Source: Hypomyces perniciosus (taxonomy: Eukaryota; Ascomycota; Sordariomycetes; Hypocreales; Hypocreaceae). From it: a stretch of DNA of 64,000 nucleotides. The notes beneath the pieces were generated by a model that saw nothing but the letters and a program-made list of their open reading frames with translations, was not told the DNA's origin and did not search any database. Positions 46,836 to 57,608 of the stretch are shown here, in pieces (position 1 is the stretch's first letter; each line of letters begins with the position of its first letter). The stretch lies in the NCBI GenBank assembly GCA_008477525.1, contig SPDT01000002.1, positions 2,976,001 through 3,040,000 on the forward strand. The letters are read 5' to 3'. The translations under genes and the position numbers were made by a program.

Positions 46836-49200
46836 TCACACCTTCTCATCCGGGTATCTCTTCGCAAACATTCCCAAAGCCCTGATGGTAAAAGTAAACT
46901 TGTAGTTCGGATACGATATCATGCACGACTTATTGAACACGCCTTCGATGGCCTCCTGGAGCCATTCGCCGTTGGCTTGCTGTCGATTCATGATAAACTG
47001 GATGCCCTTCTTGATCGGCTCCAGGTCAGGGTACTCGGCATCTATGAGGCCAATCAAAGCCCATGATGTCTGCACAACAAGTGATCCTGACTCGTGCTCA
47101 GTGTACTCCATAGTCTCACAAGCCTAACATGTGTTAGAGGCGCAAACCCAACAATCCGTTATGTAAAGACTTCGACTTACCTTGTAGCTCTCTGACCATC
47201 CACCATCCTCGCGCTGCTTGGAAATGAGAAAATTGCAGCCCCGCTTTGAAATCTTGCTGTTGGAATACGTCTCTCCAATCGCAGCCATGCTTTGGAGAGC
47301 AAACATGGTAGCATAAGTAAAGCAGATGCCCCAGCTTCCGTACCAACTACCATCGATTCGCTGGTGTCCCTTGATCCAGTTCGTCGCCCTCTTGACAAAT
47401 AATGTGATTTCCTTAGTTCGATAGTCGGGCCAGTGCTTGGCGAATAGGGACAGTGCCTTCACACAGGCAGTGGTGCATTCAGGGTAGTCGTATTCAATCA
47501 TGATTCGACCAAACACCTCAGCGGCATTCAACATTTCCATATACTCCCCAGCACGACGGGCTTCATACGACGAAACAGCCCCATTGTCGTTCTGGTAGAG
47601 CAACAATGTGTCGACTGCATCAAAGATCCGTTGGTCCTCGAGGATTTGGGGGTAGCCTTCGGTCTTCTGCAGTAGGATGATGGCCTTTAGAGCCTCAGAG
47701 ATGCAGTCGCTGACACCGTATCCCTGGTCCTTGTTGCTGAATGGCCAACCACCTTTCCGGGGTTGGCGGTAGCACTTGTCTTGGTCCTCGCAGTTTTCGC
47801 GGATCTGCTGTCGTTCCAGGTATTGAAGTGCTTTCAACAGCATTGGTCGCCACCGCTCCTTGTCGTGTAGTCCGGATTCCACAATGGCTTGGATCGCAAA
47901 AGCAGTATCCCAGCACTGAACACCATTTGTGCCATTGCAGAGCATTCCCTCCTCCTTGACCCACAAGAACTCTTCCATCCGCTCAATGTGTCTCTTGACG
48001 CTAGATGCATTCGGCCCGTCCCGAATGTAGCACACAAGCGTATTCATGGGTGCATTAACCGGTGCCAGATCGGCGTAGTCTGTGTTTGCATCTTCCATGT
48101 CAACAAGCTGGCTCACCCAAGACTCTCCCCACTCCTTGAGGAAATTCGGGCGTATATACGGATTGTAAATGTTTACCAAGACCCAGTTGACGGTGCTGAG
48201 CAGCCATGTCTTGGGATGGTAATTATCCACTTTGGCAATACTGTTTCGATGGCTTGCCCAGTTAATCTCAGCATGAGGCTCGACAAACAGCTCTTCTTTC
48301 AGCCCTCGAATAAGGTCGGTTTCTTCACAGCTCCATCTCTTTGAATACAAGTATCCCATGGGGAGAAACACCTGTCGAATATGAATCCACCATCGCCAGG
48401 GGGCGATAGGAACCCAGTCAGGAAGGAGCCAGAGCTCAGGCGGTACGGGGTTCACAATGTCCCAATCCACCACGCCCAACACAGCCAGCCAGAACTTGCC
48501 CCAATGAGGCGAGTTGACAGCTCCGCCTAGCTTATGCAGGGTCGCTCGCGATTTCACCATAATGGGATCCTCTGGATCCACGCCGAGGAGTCGAAGGACG
48601 GTGTAGTTGAGCACCGTTCCAAACACGGTGCTTTCGCCTTCAATATGGAGCCCCCAGCCGCCATCGACCGGGTTTGCTCGTGAGCTGAGGTAGTTCTTTA
48701 TCTCGGTCGCGTAGGCAGACGGGATCGGCGTCTTCGTGATATACCAGGCGATAACAATGCCGGGGAGAAGGAACATGGGGCCGCCATACTCGCAGGCCCA
48801 ATGACCGGAGGGCAACTGGAGCTTCTCGAAGAACTCGAGCCCATTCTGCGCGGCCTCTAATGGTGTCTGGGCTTTCGGGAGTGCGGGCAGGTCCTGATTG
48901 CGAGGAGGTATCAGCTTCATCGGCCCTCTGTCGAATGGATGTTTGGCTGTAGGGGGCAGGACTACATACCAATGGCAGGTTGAGATAATACTTTTCGGCA
49001 TAGCTCTGGGGCCAATCCTGTACAGCCTGGTCATTGGTGAGATAATGCCAGGTGTGACGACTCTCGTCATCCTTCATTCGCCATCTCGTGGGGTCCGTCT
49101 TGGTATCGATCTTGGGCTGCTTGGAGAAGGTCTCTGCGGCATCGCTAGCCCGCTTACGGGATCGCGCCGCGCCGACATCGCGACCTGTGGCACTGGCCAT
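46836..49200 (-). CDS. erg7: Oxidosqualene cyclase, lanosterol synthase type
   Basis: Cyclises 2,3-oxidosqualene to lanosterol in ergosterol synthesis, at the ER/lipid droplet. Three exons: 49200-48970, 48893-47181 and 47123-46836. The introns are 76 nt (GTATGT...ATCAG) and 57 nt (GTAAGT...GTTAG), both phase 0, giving 743 aa, the usual family size. QW-type repeats are visible (DGGWGLHIEGES, GGWPFSNKDQGYG, DGSWYGSWG, DGGWSESYK). The initiating acid is Asp473 in VSDCISE, a variant of DCTAE that keeps the Asp and Cys. Near the C-terminus the motif NKSCMIS is the lanosterol-synthase form rather than the APPGGMR form reported for protostadienol synthase. I cannot tell whether it is the main or a paralogous ERG7. 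It is divergently arranged with SPO11. Confidence 0.92.
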
Positions 49201-49649
49201 ATTCACTCGTATAGATGCAACAAAGCAAGCAAAAAGCTTTTGGGAGATTAATTGATCAACGGTCAGTATGCTGCAGAGGAGTTGGAGGTCAGCCTACTTA
49301 TAAAGCTTGGACGGCCAGCTTAGTCAACCCAACACAGTACTTCATACTTCGTACGTACCCCTTGCTTTTCACATGCCAAAGGCGGACAGCGCCACTTTAC
49401 CGTTTATGTATGCTAGTGGACCGGCAAGCCCAGATGTACCCCAGCCAGCCCCATCTGCTCGCCAATCAATCCTCCTGTTCAAACTCCCGACAGCTCTCAA
49501 CATCTTTCGTATTCGTACTCTGTCAATCTGTCTCGTCGGCATAACAGATCAGCCAAGGGATTTCGGGGCACTCCAATACTCTGGGCGGGTGGCCGGAGAT
49601 ATCCTAAGACACATACGAGTACGAGCCTTGCAGCTCAATCGTCGCTATT
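49201..49649. promoter_or_regulatory. Divergent promoter region, cyclase/SPO11
   Basis: 449 bp between two divergent start codons, so it must hold both promoters. A TACTTCGTA motif lies at about 49343. No other element is recognised. Confidence 0.5.
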
Positions 49650-51212
49650 ATGGATGATTCTCTGCACAATCTTACTATCCCTCACGAGGTCAATGGCATC
49701 AGCCCCAGCCAACTAACCGCCCGGCCAACGCCGGCAGGAACCGTAGTGTCTCGCATTGAAGGCATCCTGGAGTCCATCATTGATCGCATGTCTGCGGAAG
49801 AGGACCTCAAGATTGATTTCGTGGTACGCAGATCGGGCCGTCGCCAACCACAGCAGATCCAATTCCCAGGAAGAACACTCCAGGAGGCGAAGAAGTTTGG
49901 TAGGCAACCATACTTCACCAGATCTGTTTTTATATTTCGCGTTCTCATTCTCTCAGCCCGGGCTCTTCTGATACTTCAGCTCGCCCATGACGCCCTTGTG
50001 TCTGGGACCATTCTAACCAAGCGGTTAGTGCGGCCCGGGAATTTGCATATTTGTCCTGTTTGTAAAGCTCTAATGTAGCCCATGGGTGAGCTAGGCACAT
50101 CTTCTACCAGCATCAAGATTTGTTTGAGAAGCAACGGACTGTCGACGAACTCGTGGATGATGTTGCCTTGACACTCGGGATCAACCGTGATGACCTGAAC
50201 ATTGTATGTCTGAATGCACGGTGCCGGAACATCCATCTCATTGACCCAGGTTGCCTCTGCAAGGGGAGTTTTCTCGGGTCCTTTGACAATCCGGCTCGAT
50301 GACTGCACAGTTATTGGGTCTTCCCTTGGAGATGCGGTGTGTGCATTTGCAGCTCCCGGATTCCAGCATGCCCTAATGTAGCCAGGGAACTGCATTGCCA
50401 GCAACCAGACTAATTTCTCGAATTGACTATGGGGGCATCAGATGGGTACTTGTCATTGAGAAGGATGTTCGTATGCCTTTTTTTTCACGCACGTCTTCTT
50501 GCTAACATACCCAAGGCAATATTTCGTTCCCTTACATCTATTCGCTTTTGGCAAACATCTCGTGTTGGTCCTGGACTTCTAATAACGGCACGTATACTAC
50601 ATACCTGCTTCACGTCGTTTCACGAAAGCTAAGTGTTCACAGGCCAGGGGATATCCAGATGTGATTACACGTTCGTTCCTGCATCTAGTACACATGAATT
50701 GCCCACAGCTACCGGTCGTTGTCCTGTCAGATTTTGATCCCGATGGACTCAACATCTTCCGCTGCTATCGCTTCAGGTCAGATAACATGGTTCAGGGGAT
50801 GGATACTGACACACCAGGGATGCGATGGCTGGGTATTAAGTCGCAACAGATATTAGAGCTCGACCATAATCTTTCAGCTTTAAAGCCATCATTGGATGAC
50901 TCGTCGACACAAGAGAGCCAATCATCTGAGGCAAGCATTGCTTCCAGAGGATCGATTTCATCGACTGACTGCCGCGATCCAATTTCACACCTTACCCCAA
51001 GGGATCGAAAAACCGCCGTCGGGATTTTGGAGAGAATATCACAGGATTCATCGCACGACCATGAAGCCTCGGAACTCAGACGAGAGCTTCAACTTATGTT
51101 GATGATGGGGATAAAAGCAGAGATCCAGTGGCTTGATGACGCAGGAAGCATTACTGATTGGCTTGACACAAAGCTTGGGCAAATGCTGTCGGATCACCAA
51201 CCGTTGGCATAA
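49650..51212 (+). CDS. spo11: SPO11, meiotic double-strand-break transesterase
   Basis: Topoisomerase VI A-like protein that makes meiotic double-strand breaks and stays covalently bound through a Tyr. Seven exons: 49650-49899, 49957-50023, 50095-50203, 50250-50336, 50386-50466, 50516-50587 and 50643-51212. The introns are 46-71 nt and all phases agree, giving 411 aa. The catalytic region is RHIFYQHQDLF with Tyr110, created across the second intron. Exon 4 gives the VFSGPLTI segment, exon 5 RIDYGGIRWVLVIEKD, and exon 7 the Toprim metal site SDFDPDGLNIFRCY. Intron 6 appears to use a GC donor (GCACGT...CACAG), because only that splice joins LLIT to ARGYPD in frame. The model is by inspection and individual junctions could shift. 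Confidence 0.88.
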
Positions 51213-51345
51213 ATGCCTACCCTATACCAAATCAAATTCTTACTGTGCGAAAATCGCGGGGTAGACTATCCACACAGTCCCCTCATTAGCAACAAATGTT
51301 CATAAAATTTTGAAATTTGTACATCAAAGAGTCTGATCAATCACC

Positions 51346-51995
51346 ATGGCCCCTCAACTCACTGAAGACGAGATTGACGATCTCATTTATTTCGCTCGAG
51401 CGGGCGAGAATGATGATTTAGTTGAGACGCTGACCGCTTTGGCGGAGCGCGAGAAGGTGTCGATGGCCGAAATACTCTTAGCCGCCAAGGATGAAGGAAA
51501 GTCGACCGCATTGCACATGGCAGCGGGGAATGGCCATCTAGGTATGACTCTCTAAACGACTCTATCGTTCCGGAGCTAGATAGCAGTTTCCTGAACTGCT
51601 AGGCAAGGTGATTAGGAGTTGACTTGGCTTTAGAGACTGTTCGCAAACTGTTTCAGTATTTTGAGAGCAGACCCAAGGAGGAAAAGCAGACTTTTATCGA
51701 TGATGCGAACGAGCATGGGAATACTGGCCTCCACTGGGCTGCGCTTGGTGGCCACCTGGATACAGTAAAGCTTCTGATGGAGCATGGCGCTTTACCGGCA
51801 CTCGCCAACGAGAGGAACTACGTCCCCTTGGACCTTGCAAACTTCAACAACCACGAGGAGGTCGCCAAATTCTTCCTGGCATCCGCCGGAATGCTGGAGG
51901 AGAAGAACCAGGAGAGTGGGCTCAATGGTGCGGTTGAGTCGGTGAATTTGGGGGAGGACGAGGAGGGCAATGGCCAAGCATCAACATCATCATAG
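51346..51995 (+). CDS. Ankyrin-repeat protein, YAR1-like
   Basis: Small cytosolic ankyrin protein like yeast Yar1, a dedicated chaperone of ribosomal protein Rps3. Two exons: 51346-51541 and 51616-51995, with a 74-nt intron (GTATGA...ATTAG) splitting a Gly codon, giving 191 aa (yeast Yar1 is 200). Ankyrin units: STALHMAAGNGHLG (about 52-66), GNTGLHWAALGGHLDTVKLL (about 100-120) and VPLDLANFNNHEEVAKFFL (about 135-155). An acidic C-terminal tail follows (GEDEEGNG). The YAR1 assignment rests on size, repeat number and the N-terminal LTEDEIDDLIYFARAGE; other short ankyrin proteins are possible. Confidence 0.8.
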
Positions 51996-52831
51996 ACATT
52001 TAGGGAAAGGGCCAAGGAATAAAAATATTTTATTAAAAAAGAAATCGTCAAGGTGGCCACTGGGTATACCCGCAAGCCCCAAGGAGCGTATCGCAGAGAG
52101 TGTTGTTTGTGCAGATACGCGTCTCCTGAGTCCTGATAGGTATTAGAAGGGATGTCCAAGGAGCACAAAGCTGCTGCCAGGAGTATAGGAATTTCAGGGA
52201 CTCTGACCTGAAGGGCGCGGAGCTATTGATTAACCATAGGCCTAGGGAAGCATATATGAGGTTAATGAGGAGTTGTGGAGCAGTGGCAATGTCTGCCTTG
52301 CCCGTAGTACTACATACTACATCCCCAAGTCCAAGTGGGACTGGCAATACTATGTACTAAAATATTATAGTGAATCGATGGAATTTGTACATTTGTAGTT
52401 TGCCTCACATCAACCATCAGCCTTCAACACATATGGAAGGTTGATGCCAAGAGAGACTCTAACATCCAGCAACTTGAAAACCAGATTTTTGGGACTTTTA
52501 CGGAATATTAGTAATCAACAGCCTCTGGGAAATGACTGGCATATTAGGACTAGAAAACGACCCCCACCAGTTGTCGTTAGAGATAATCTACGTGGGGGTT
52601 CCCCCACAAACGTGGAACGTGGATTGCCCCAGTTCGCCCCGCGGAATGCCAGTGCGACGGGACCATTCTTCCTCCACTATTCATCTTCTTGTCGCACATT
52701 GTGCAGCTGCTGGCTGGGGTTTGTTTCACTGAGAGCCGAGCCAACGCGAGCGAAATAAAGCACGAGTACGGAAAAGAACAGACCTCCCACGCAGGATCTG
52801 GCCTCACAGCGGGGGGGCTGGCGATGAATAT
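51996..52831. other. Intergenic, 5' flank of the C2H2 regulator
   Basis: 836 bp with no supported gene. Short frames here lack domains. Contains AT-rich 3' flank of the ankyrin gene and GC-rich sequence before 52832. Confidence 0.5.
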
Positions 52832-55545
52832 ATGACTTGGATGGCGTCGCCACAGCCCTCGAATGCTGTCGGTATCACGACTACCACAAGCATCGGCAGC
52901 AGCAGCAGCAGCAGCGGCAGCGTCACGGGCTACAAGCGCGCGAGTCGCAAAGGCGCGCTGCGACGGTTTCTGTGCGATTATCCGGGATGCGACAAGGTCT
53001 ACTCGAGAGCCGAGCATTTGCAGCGCCACCAGTTGAACCGTGAGGCTTGTCTTCTGTCAGAAGCAATTGGCAGTTATACAGTTGCTTTTTCTGTGTGGAA
53101 ACCGACGAACTGACCCCGAGTGTCGCAGATAACCCAAAAGAGATCTATCGATGTGACATTGGCGACTGCGACCAGAAATTCGTCCGGCTTGACCTCCTGT
53201 CGCGCCACAAGAAACGTCACACGGCTTCCTATACCCCCCGAAACCGCATTCCCAGCTTCGATACTGGAGGCGATGCTCCGGCAAAATCGCCGACGCCAAT
53301 CCCCCATAGCGCCATCGCCCAGTCGCGGTCCTCATATAGCCAACACCCAACCGCCTCATCTGGACCGCACGACGCTGCCATTCTGCTCACGCCCGAGTCC
53401 AACACGGCTCCTACACCAACGTCATTGAATCACCCCCTGGCCAGCAGGACGAACCAGGCGTCGACATGGCCTACACCACTGGATGACCGTGTTGCGCCGC
53501 CCAACATGATGCGACACAGGCCGAGTTTCTATGCTGCCGACCCCTCAGCCCTCCCGGAGCCGTCAGGCATGGTATCATTTGGAAATGTCGCATATCCCCC
53601 AGATGATCCTCTGGCCCAGGGGAATTTCGCCGCTTGGCTATTCGATCCCCAGTCGACGTACAATGAGTTCAACATGACCGGTCTCCCATTTCTCGAAGGC
53701 GGCCTGGAGTCGACCTTCAACAATAACATTCACTACGACTACGAATCCCTCACGAGCCTGTCTCCAATGGACCAGCCCCAACGGTACGCCGAGTCTCCCG
53801 ATGATTGGATCACAGAATCAAGGCGCCAGGAATTGCTCCAGTGGTTTCAAATTTTCCGTAAAAAGCAACCGAAGTATGAAACCTCGATGTCGAACTTGGT
53901 CCTTGAGAGCGGAGGCGACATACCGGCGCTGAATCTCGACATGATGAGGGACTGTCTAAAGGAGTTCTGGGACAATGTCTCCCCGCGGCTCCCCATTATT
54001 CACCAACACACCTTCTCCCCGAACCGATGCCCGATATTCCTCCTCCTCGTAATGATTGCTTTGGGCGCTATGTCTCTGCGTAACCGGGACACGACCGGAC
54101 AGCTTACAGAATATGGCGCATTCGCCGACGTTATAATCTTCTCTGTAAGATGGGAGATTCTGACTTCTGACGACTCCGCGCCACCTGCCAGTCTCTGGGT
54201 TGCACAGGCTCTCTTACTCGTCGAATTTTACGAGAAATTGTACTCGACTAGAAAATTCCACGAAAGAGCGCATATCTATCACCCTGCGTTCTTGACCTTG
54301 CTGAGACGAGGGAGCCCTCTGATAGGTAGAACTGGCAGTGAATCTCCCCCAGAGCCAGATGGACTTGGGACGGATCGGCAAACTCCGAACATAGCGCTGG
54401 ATTCTCGAACCTGGTGGACGAGGTGGGCGGAAACAGAGTCAATGCACAGGGTCGTATTCGCGGCGTTCATGCTCGATATCATTCATGCCGCCATGTTTGG
54501 CCACGCGGCAGACATGGCACCGCACGAGATTCGATTGCCGCTGCCTTGCGACGACAATCTCTGGACGGCAAACAGTCCAGATGTTGTACGGCAACTTGAC
54601 GCCAATTTCCGTATGTACGGAGTAAAGCAGGTTTCGCTCCTTGACGGCCTCAAGAGCGCTCTGCATGGGAAGGAGGTCAAAACTCATTCTTTTGGCCGGA
54701 TGATCATCATCTCCGGGCTGTTGAGTGTGGGATGGCACCTCAGCCACAGGGAAACACACCTGAAATGGCTGGACATACGAAACCCATCGACAGAAATGCA
54801 AGATAATTGGCGAAAGATGCTACTGAAAGCTTTTGACAGCTGGAAGGGCAGCTTTGACGTCGCCATGTCAGATTCTATCTCTGATGCCTCTGGTCACCGT
54901 GGCATCTCCAACGGACCCATCAATAGCGCGTCGCTTCTTTATCACCTCGCACACATCAGCCTCCATGCCGATATTATCGACTGTCAGGTTTATGCCGGAG
55001 CCAAGCGCCTTCTCGGACGCAAGATATCTTCAAGAGACCACGCCAACTCCGTCAAACGAATGACCTCCTGGGCTATGCAGGGGTCAACTCGCCATGCTGT
55101 TCTTCATGCTTTCAAGCTTCTCTACCGTGTTCTCGTCGACCCGTATCCCCGGCGACGCAACAGCCCTCATGCACCAGAGCCTGCCGCTATGCAATATTCC
55201 ATTCGCAACGAACCCGATCCGCATAGACCATGGATCATGTACTACGCCGTTCTTACCATCTGGGCATTTGTCCAGGCCCTGGGACGTCCTCCCGGAAAGG
55301 GATTTCCACTACGGACGTCCCAACTGGGACACAGCAGTTACGCACGGATGGTGGAATATGTATCCAGTGTCGCGTCGTTGTTGGAACTGGATGAACATTC
55401 AGCAACTATTCTGCATGAGGGCTTGCCGGACCTGCTGGACGTGATGGTAGAAATCCTCGAGGAGGCGGAAACGGAGTTATTGGCAGAGGCAAGGGAGAGG
55501 CTGAGGATCTGTAAAGATATGCTTCTGGGCGGGAGCTCTCGATGA
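52832..55545 (+). CDS. C2H2 zinc-finger plus fungal_trans regulator
   Basis: Nuclear transcription factor. Two exons: 52832-53039 and 53129-55545, with an 89-nt intron (GTGAGG...CGCAG), giving 874 aa. Two tandem C2H2 fingers: C48, C53, H66, H70 (CDYPGCDKVYSRAEHLQRH) and C78, C83, H96, H100 (CDIGDCDQKFVRLDLLSRH). The intron splits the codon of His70, so splicing is required to complete finger 1. A Ser/Pro-rich linker follows, and then the fungal-specific regulatory domain (about 300-560, with SPRLPIIHQHTFSPN, ASLWVAQALLLVEFYEKLYS, and ADMAPHEIRLPLPCDDNLW). An alternative without splicing would lose finger 1. Targets unknown. Confidence 0.88.
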
Positions 55546-55875
55546 TTGCTTTTGGGCGTTGTTTGAGGAATTCATGGTAATGAGGCGGATATTTGGTTTG
55601 GGGATAATCCTTTCATCACTGCGTCAGGGAAATGGGCCAACAGGGGCAACACAGGAATGCAACCATGTTCAACTTGGTGGTGAGTATATACTGCACTATG
55701 TAAGGCGTTTTTGAGTGTTGATGCTAAAAGTGAGGGACTCAATATATCGGTCATTTTTAGCTGAGGATTGAATTGAATGATACCACCCCCTATCTCTCTC
55801 TACCAGTGCGTCTCAAAGAAGCGTTACAGACCCTCCTAAAACTAATGGATCTATCAATATGGTCCATTATCAGTT
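55546..55875. other. Convergent intergenic region
   Basis: 330 bp between the stop codons of two converging genes. No element recognised. Confidence 0.5.
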
Positions 55876-56697
55876 TTACAGTCCATTCATATAGCTCAAC
55901 TGCCTCCCCTGCTCTGCCGCACGTAGCCTCAACCTCTTCATCTCAATCATCCCATTCACAACCCTCTGCACACAATCAGCAAACGGCAGATCCGCCCATC
56001 CAAGCACTCCATGGATCATAGGGTTCCACGTCCTGTTCTTCCTCCCATTCGCATGCCGCATCGTGGTGAACTCGAGCACAATTCTTACTATCAACTCACA
56101 ATGCTCCTGCGCCACCGCCGGCGACAAGAGGTCCGCTGCGCGCGGATGGTTGTAGTAAAGGGCTAGCTTCTCCCTGATGAGAGCCATCATGCGAGGCTCA
56201 ATGCTGTGGCGCCTCCAGAGGTTGCTGTACCGAAACCAGCGGATGAATTTGTGAGCAGCAGTGGCCGGACGCACGCAGCACGTACGGTGCAGGGAGGAGA
56301 AATCAGCGGCGGCGTGCGTGCATGGGTGGTAAAACGCGCTTTGCCCGAGGACGTAGCTGGGTTCGTAGGGGCAGAGATGGGATGCGTTGGGGTCGAGGGG
56401 ACACCAGCATCCCCAGGGGTAAGGAGGAGCAGTGTCGCATCTCTCCATGAAGCTGGGCTCGTGGGGGCAGGCGTGCGAGTTGTTTGGGTTGGAGGGACAC
56501 CAGCAGTTCCAGGGGTGAGGAGGAATGGGGTCGTTCATGATGATTCTGTATTTGCCGTTCTCGGAGCGAGGAGCTTGGATCTCGGTTTGTTGAACGACGA
56601 CGGTGATGATGGAGTTGTGTAGGTCGAGGAAGAATACATCTTGTTGATCTGCGTTGGCGTTACGATCGCCGAAGGGGTTCAGGGCGAGATGACGCAT
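55876..56697 (-). CDS. Unrecognised Cys/Trp-rich protein with duplicated motif
   Basis: 273 aa from an ATG at 56697; I do not recognise the family. The striking feature is a tandem duplication at about residues 57-120: two copies of a unit of the form P-x-PW-x-CWCP-x2-PN-x-SH-x-CP-x-EPS (PHPWNCWCPSNPNNSH, then PYPWGCWCPLDPNASH). Each copy has four Cys/His candidates that could bind metal or form disulfides. The rest is basic and helical-looking (KFIRWFRYSNLWRRH; EMKRLRLRAAEQGRQ). No signal peptide or membrane segment is obvious. It has no intron and faces the C2H2 regulator tail-to-tail. Confidence 0.6.
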   Translation of the reverse strand: MRHLALNPFGDRNANADQQDVFFLDLHNSIITVVVQQTEIQAPRSENGKYRIIMNDPIPPHPWNCWCPSNPNNSHACPHEPSFMERCDTAPPYPWGCWCPLDPNASHLCPYEPSYVLGQSAFYHPCTHAAADFSSLHRTCCVRPATAAHKFIRWFRYSNLWRRHSIEPRMMALIREKLALYYNHPRAADLLSPAVAQEHCELIVRIVLEFTTMRHANGRKNRTWNPMIHGVLGWADLPFADCVQRVVNGMIEMKRLRLRAAEQGRQLSYMNGL

Positions 56698-57608
56698 GAT
56701 GGATTCTGATATCTGTTTGGAACAGGATATAGAAGACTGGTGAGAAGGAGAACAAGGGGGGAAGTTAGTTGTGTTGAAATGTCGCGATGGGATACTGGGA
56801 TATTTATCTCCAGGACGTTAAAGTGAGGTCCATGGCGGTTCTTTTATGCATCTCCCCGATGAATGATTCAAATCCTCATTCACTCAGACGTGCCTGTGTG
56901 TGAGTAGACGGTTATCTTAGCTGTGAATGTCGCCCTTCAATTGATACACTCACAGAGATGGAATATGTATTAGCTGTGAGCATGATAGGCCCCTGAAATG
57001 ATTCGAAGTATATCGGATATGTTCAGTGACGAGAAGCAGTACGCCAAGAGGGCTATTCTTACACCAACTCATGTATCGAAGCCATCTGTCTGATTTCTTG
57101 ATCAACCGTTCATGCACATGTCAATTCATCAAAGCCAGTGAGTTCTCTTGATAGTGCATCATGAGTGTTCCACGCGATCTTCTACCCTTGGCATGTGTGT
57201 TGTGAATAGGACTCTTTGAAGGGTGGGGTTCGGCATGATGCAAGTGTGGAACGTAGTATTGTGTGGTTGTCTGGACATAATTGAGCAAGGGGTCGAGCAG
57301 GGAGTCATAAGAGGTGGCCGATATGGGCTCTAGGACAATTGCTTGGACAAAAGTATAGATTGTACATACGAAATCTCAGAAAATATTGTACTCTAAATCC
57401 AAAAAGCGATGAAGAAAAACGTTCCCTGTGTGTTGCATGCCTTTCCAGATAGCGAAACGAACAACCGCTTTTTGTGAATGATGTCTTGCGCCAGACCCCA
57501 AATGTATCATAAACGTTCTTTCACAAACGCCCTCCACGCCTTTGTCGGGTATCATCATAAGTTGTTGTGCTTCCCAAAAGCACTGCTGCCGCCCATCATT
57601 ACGCCATT
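56698..57608. other. Intergenic, 0.9 kb
   Basis: Between two minus-strand genes; must hold the promoter of the Cys/Trp-rich gene. No coding frame with recognisable content and no repeat seen. Confidence 0.5.
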
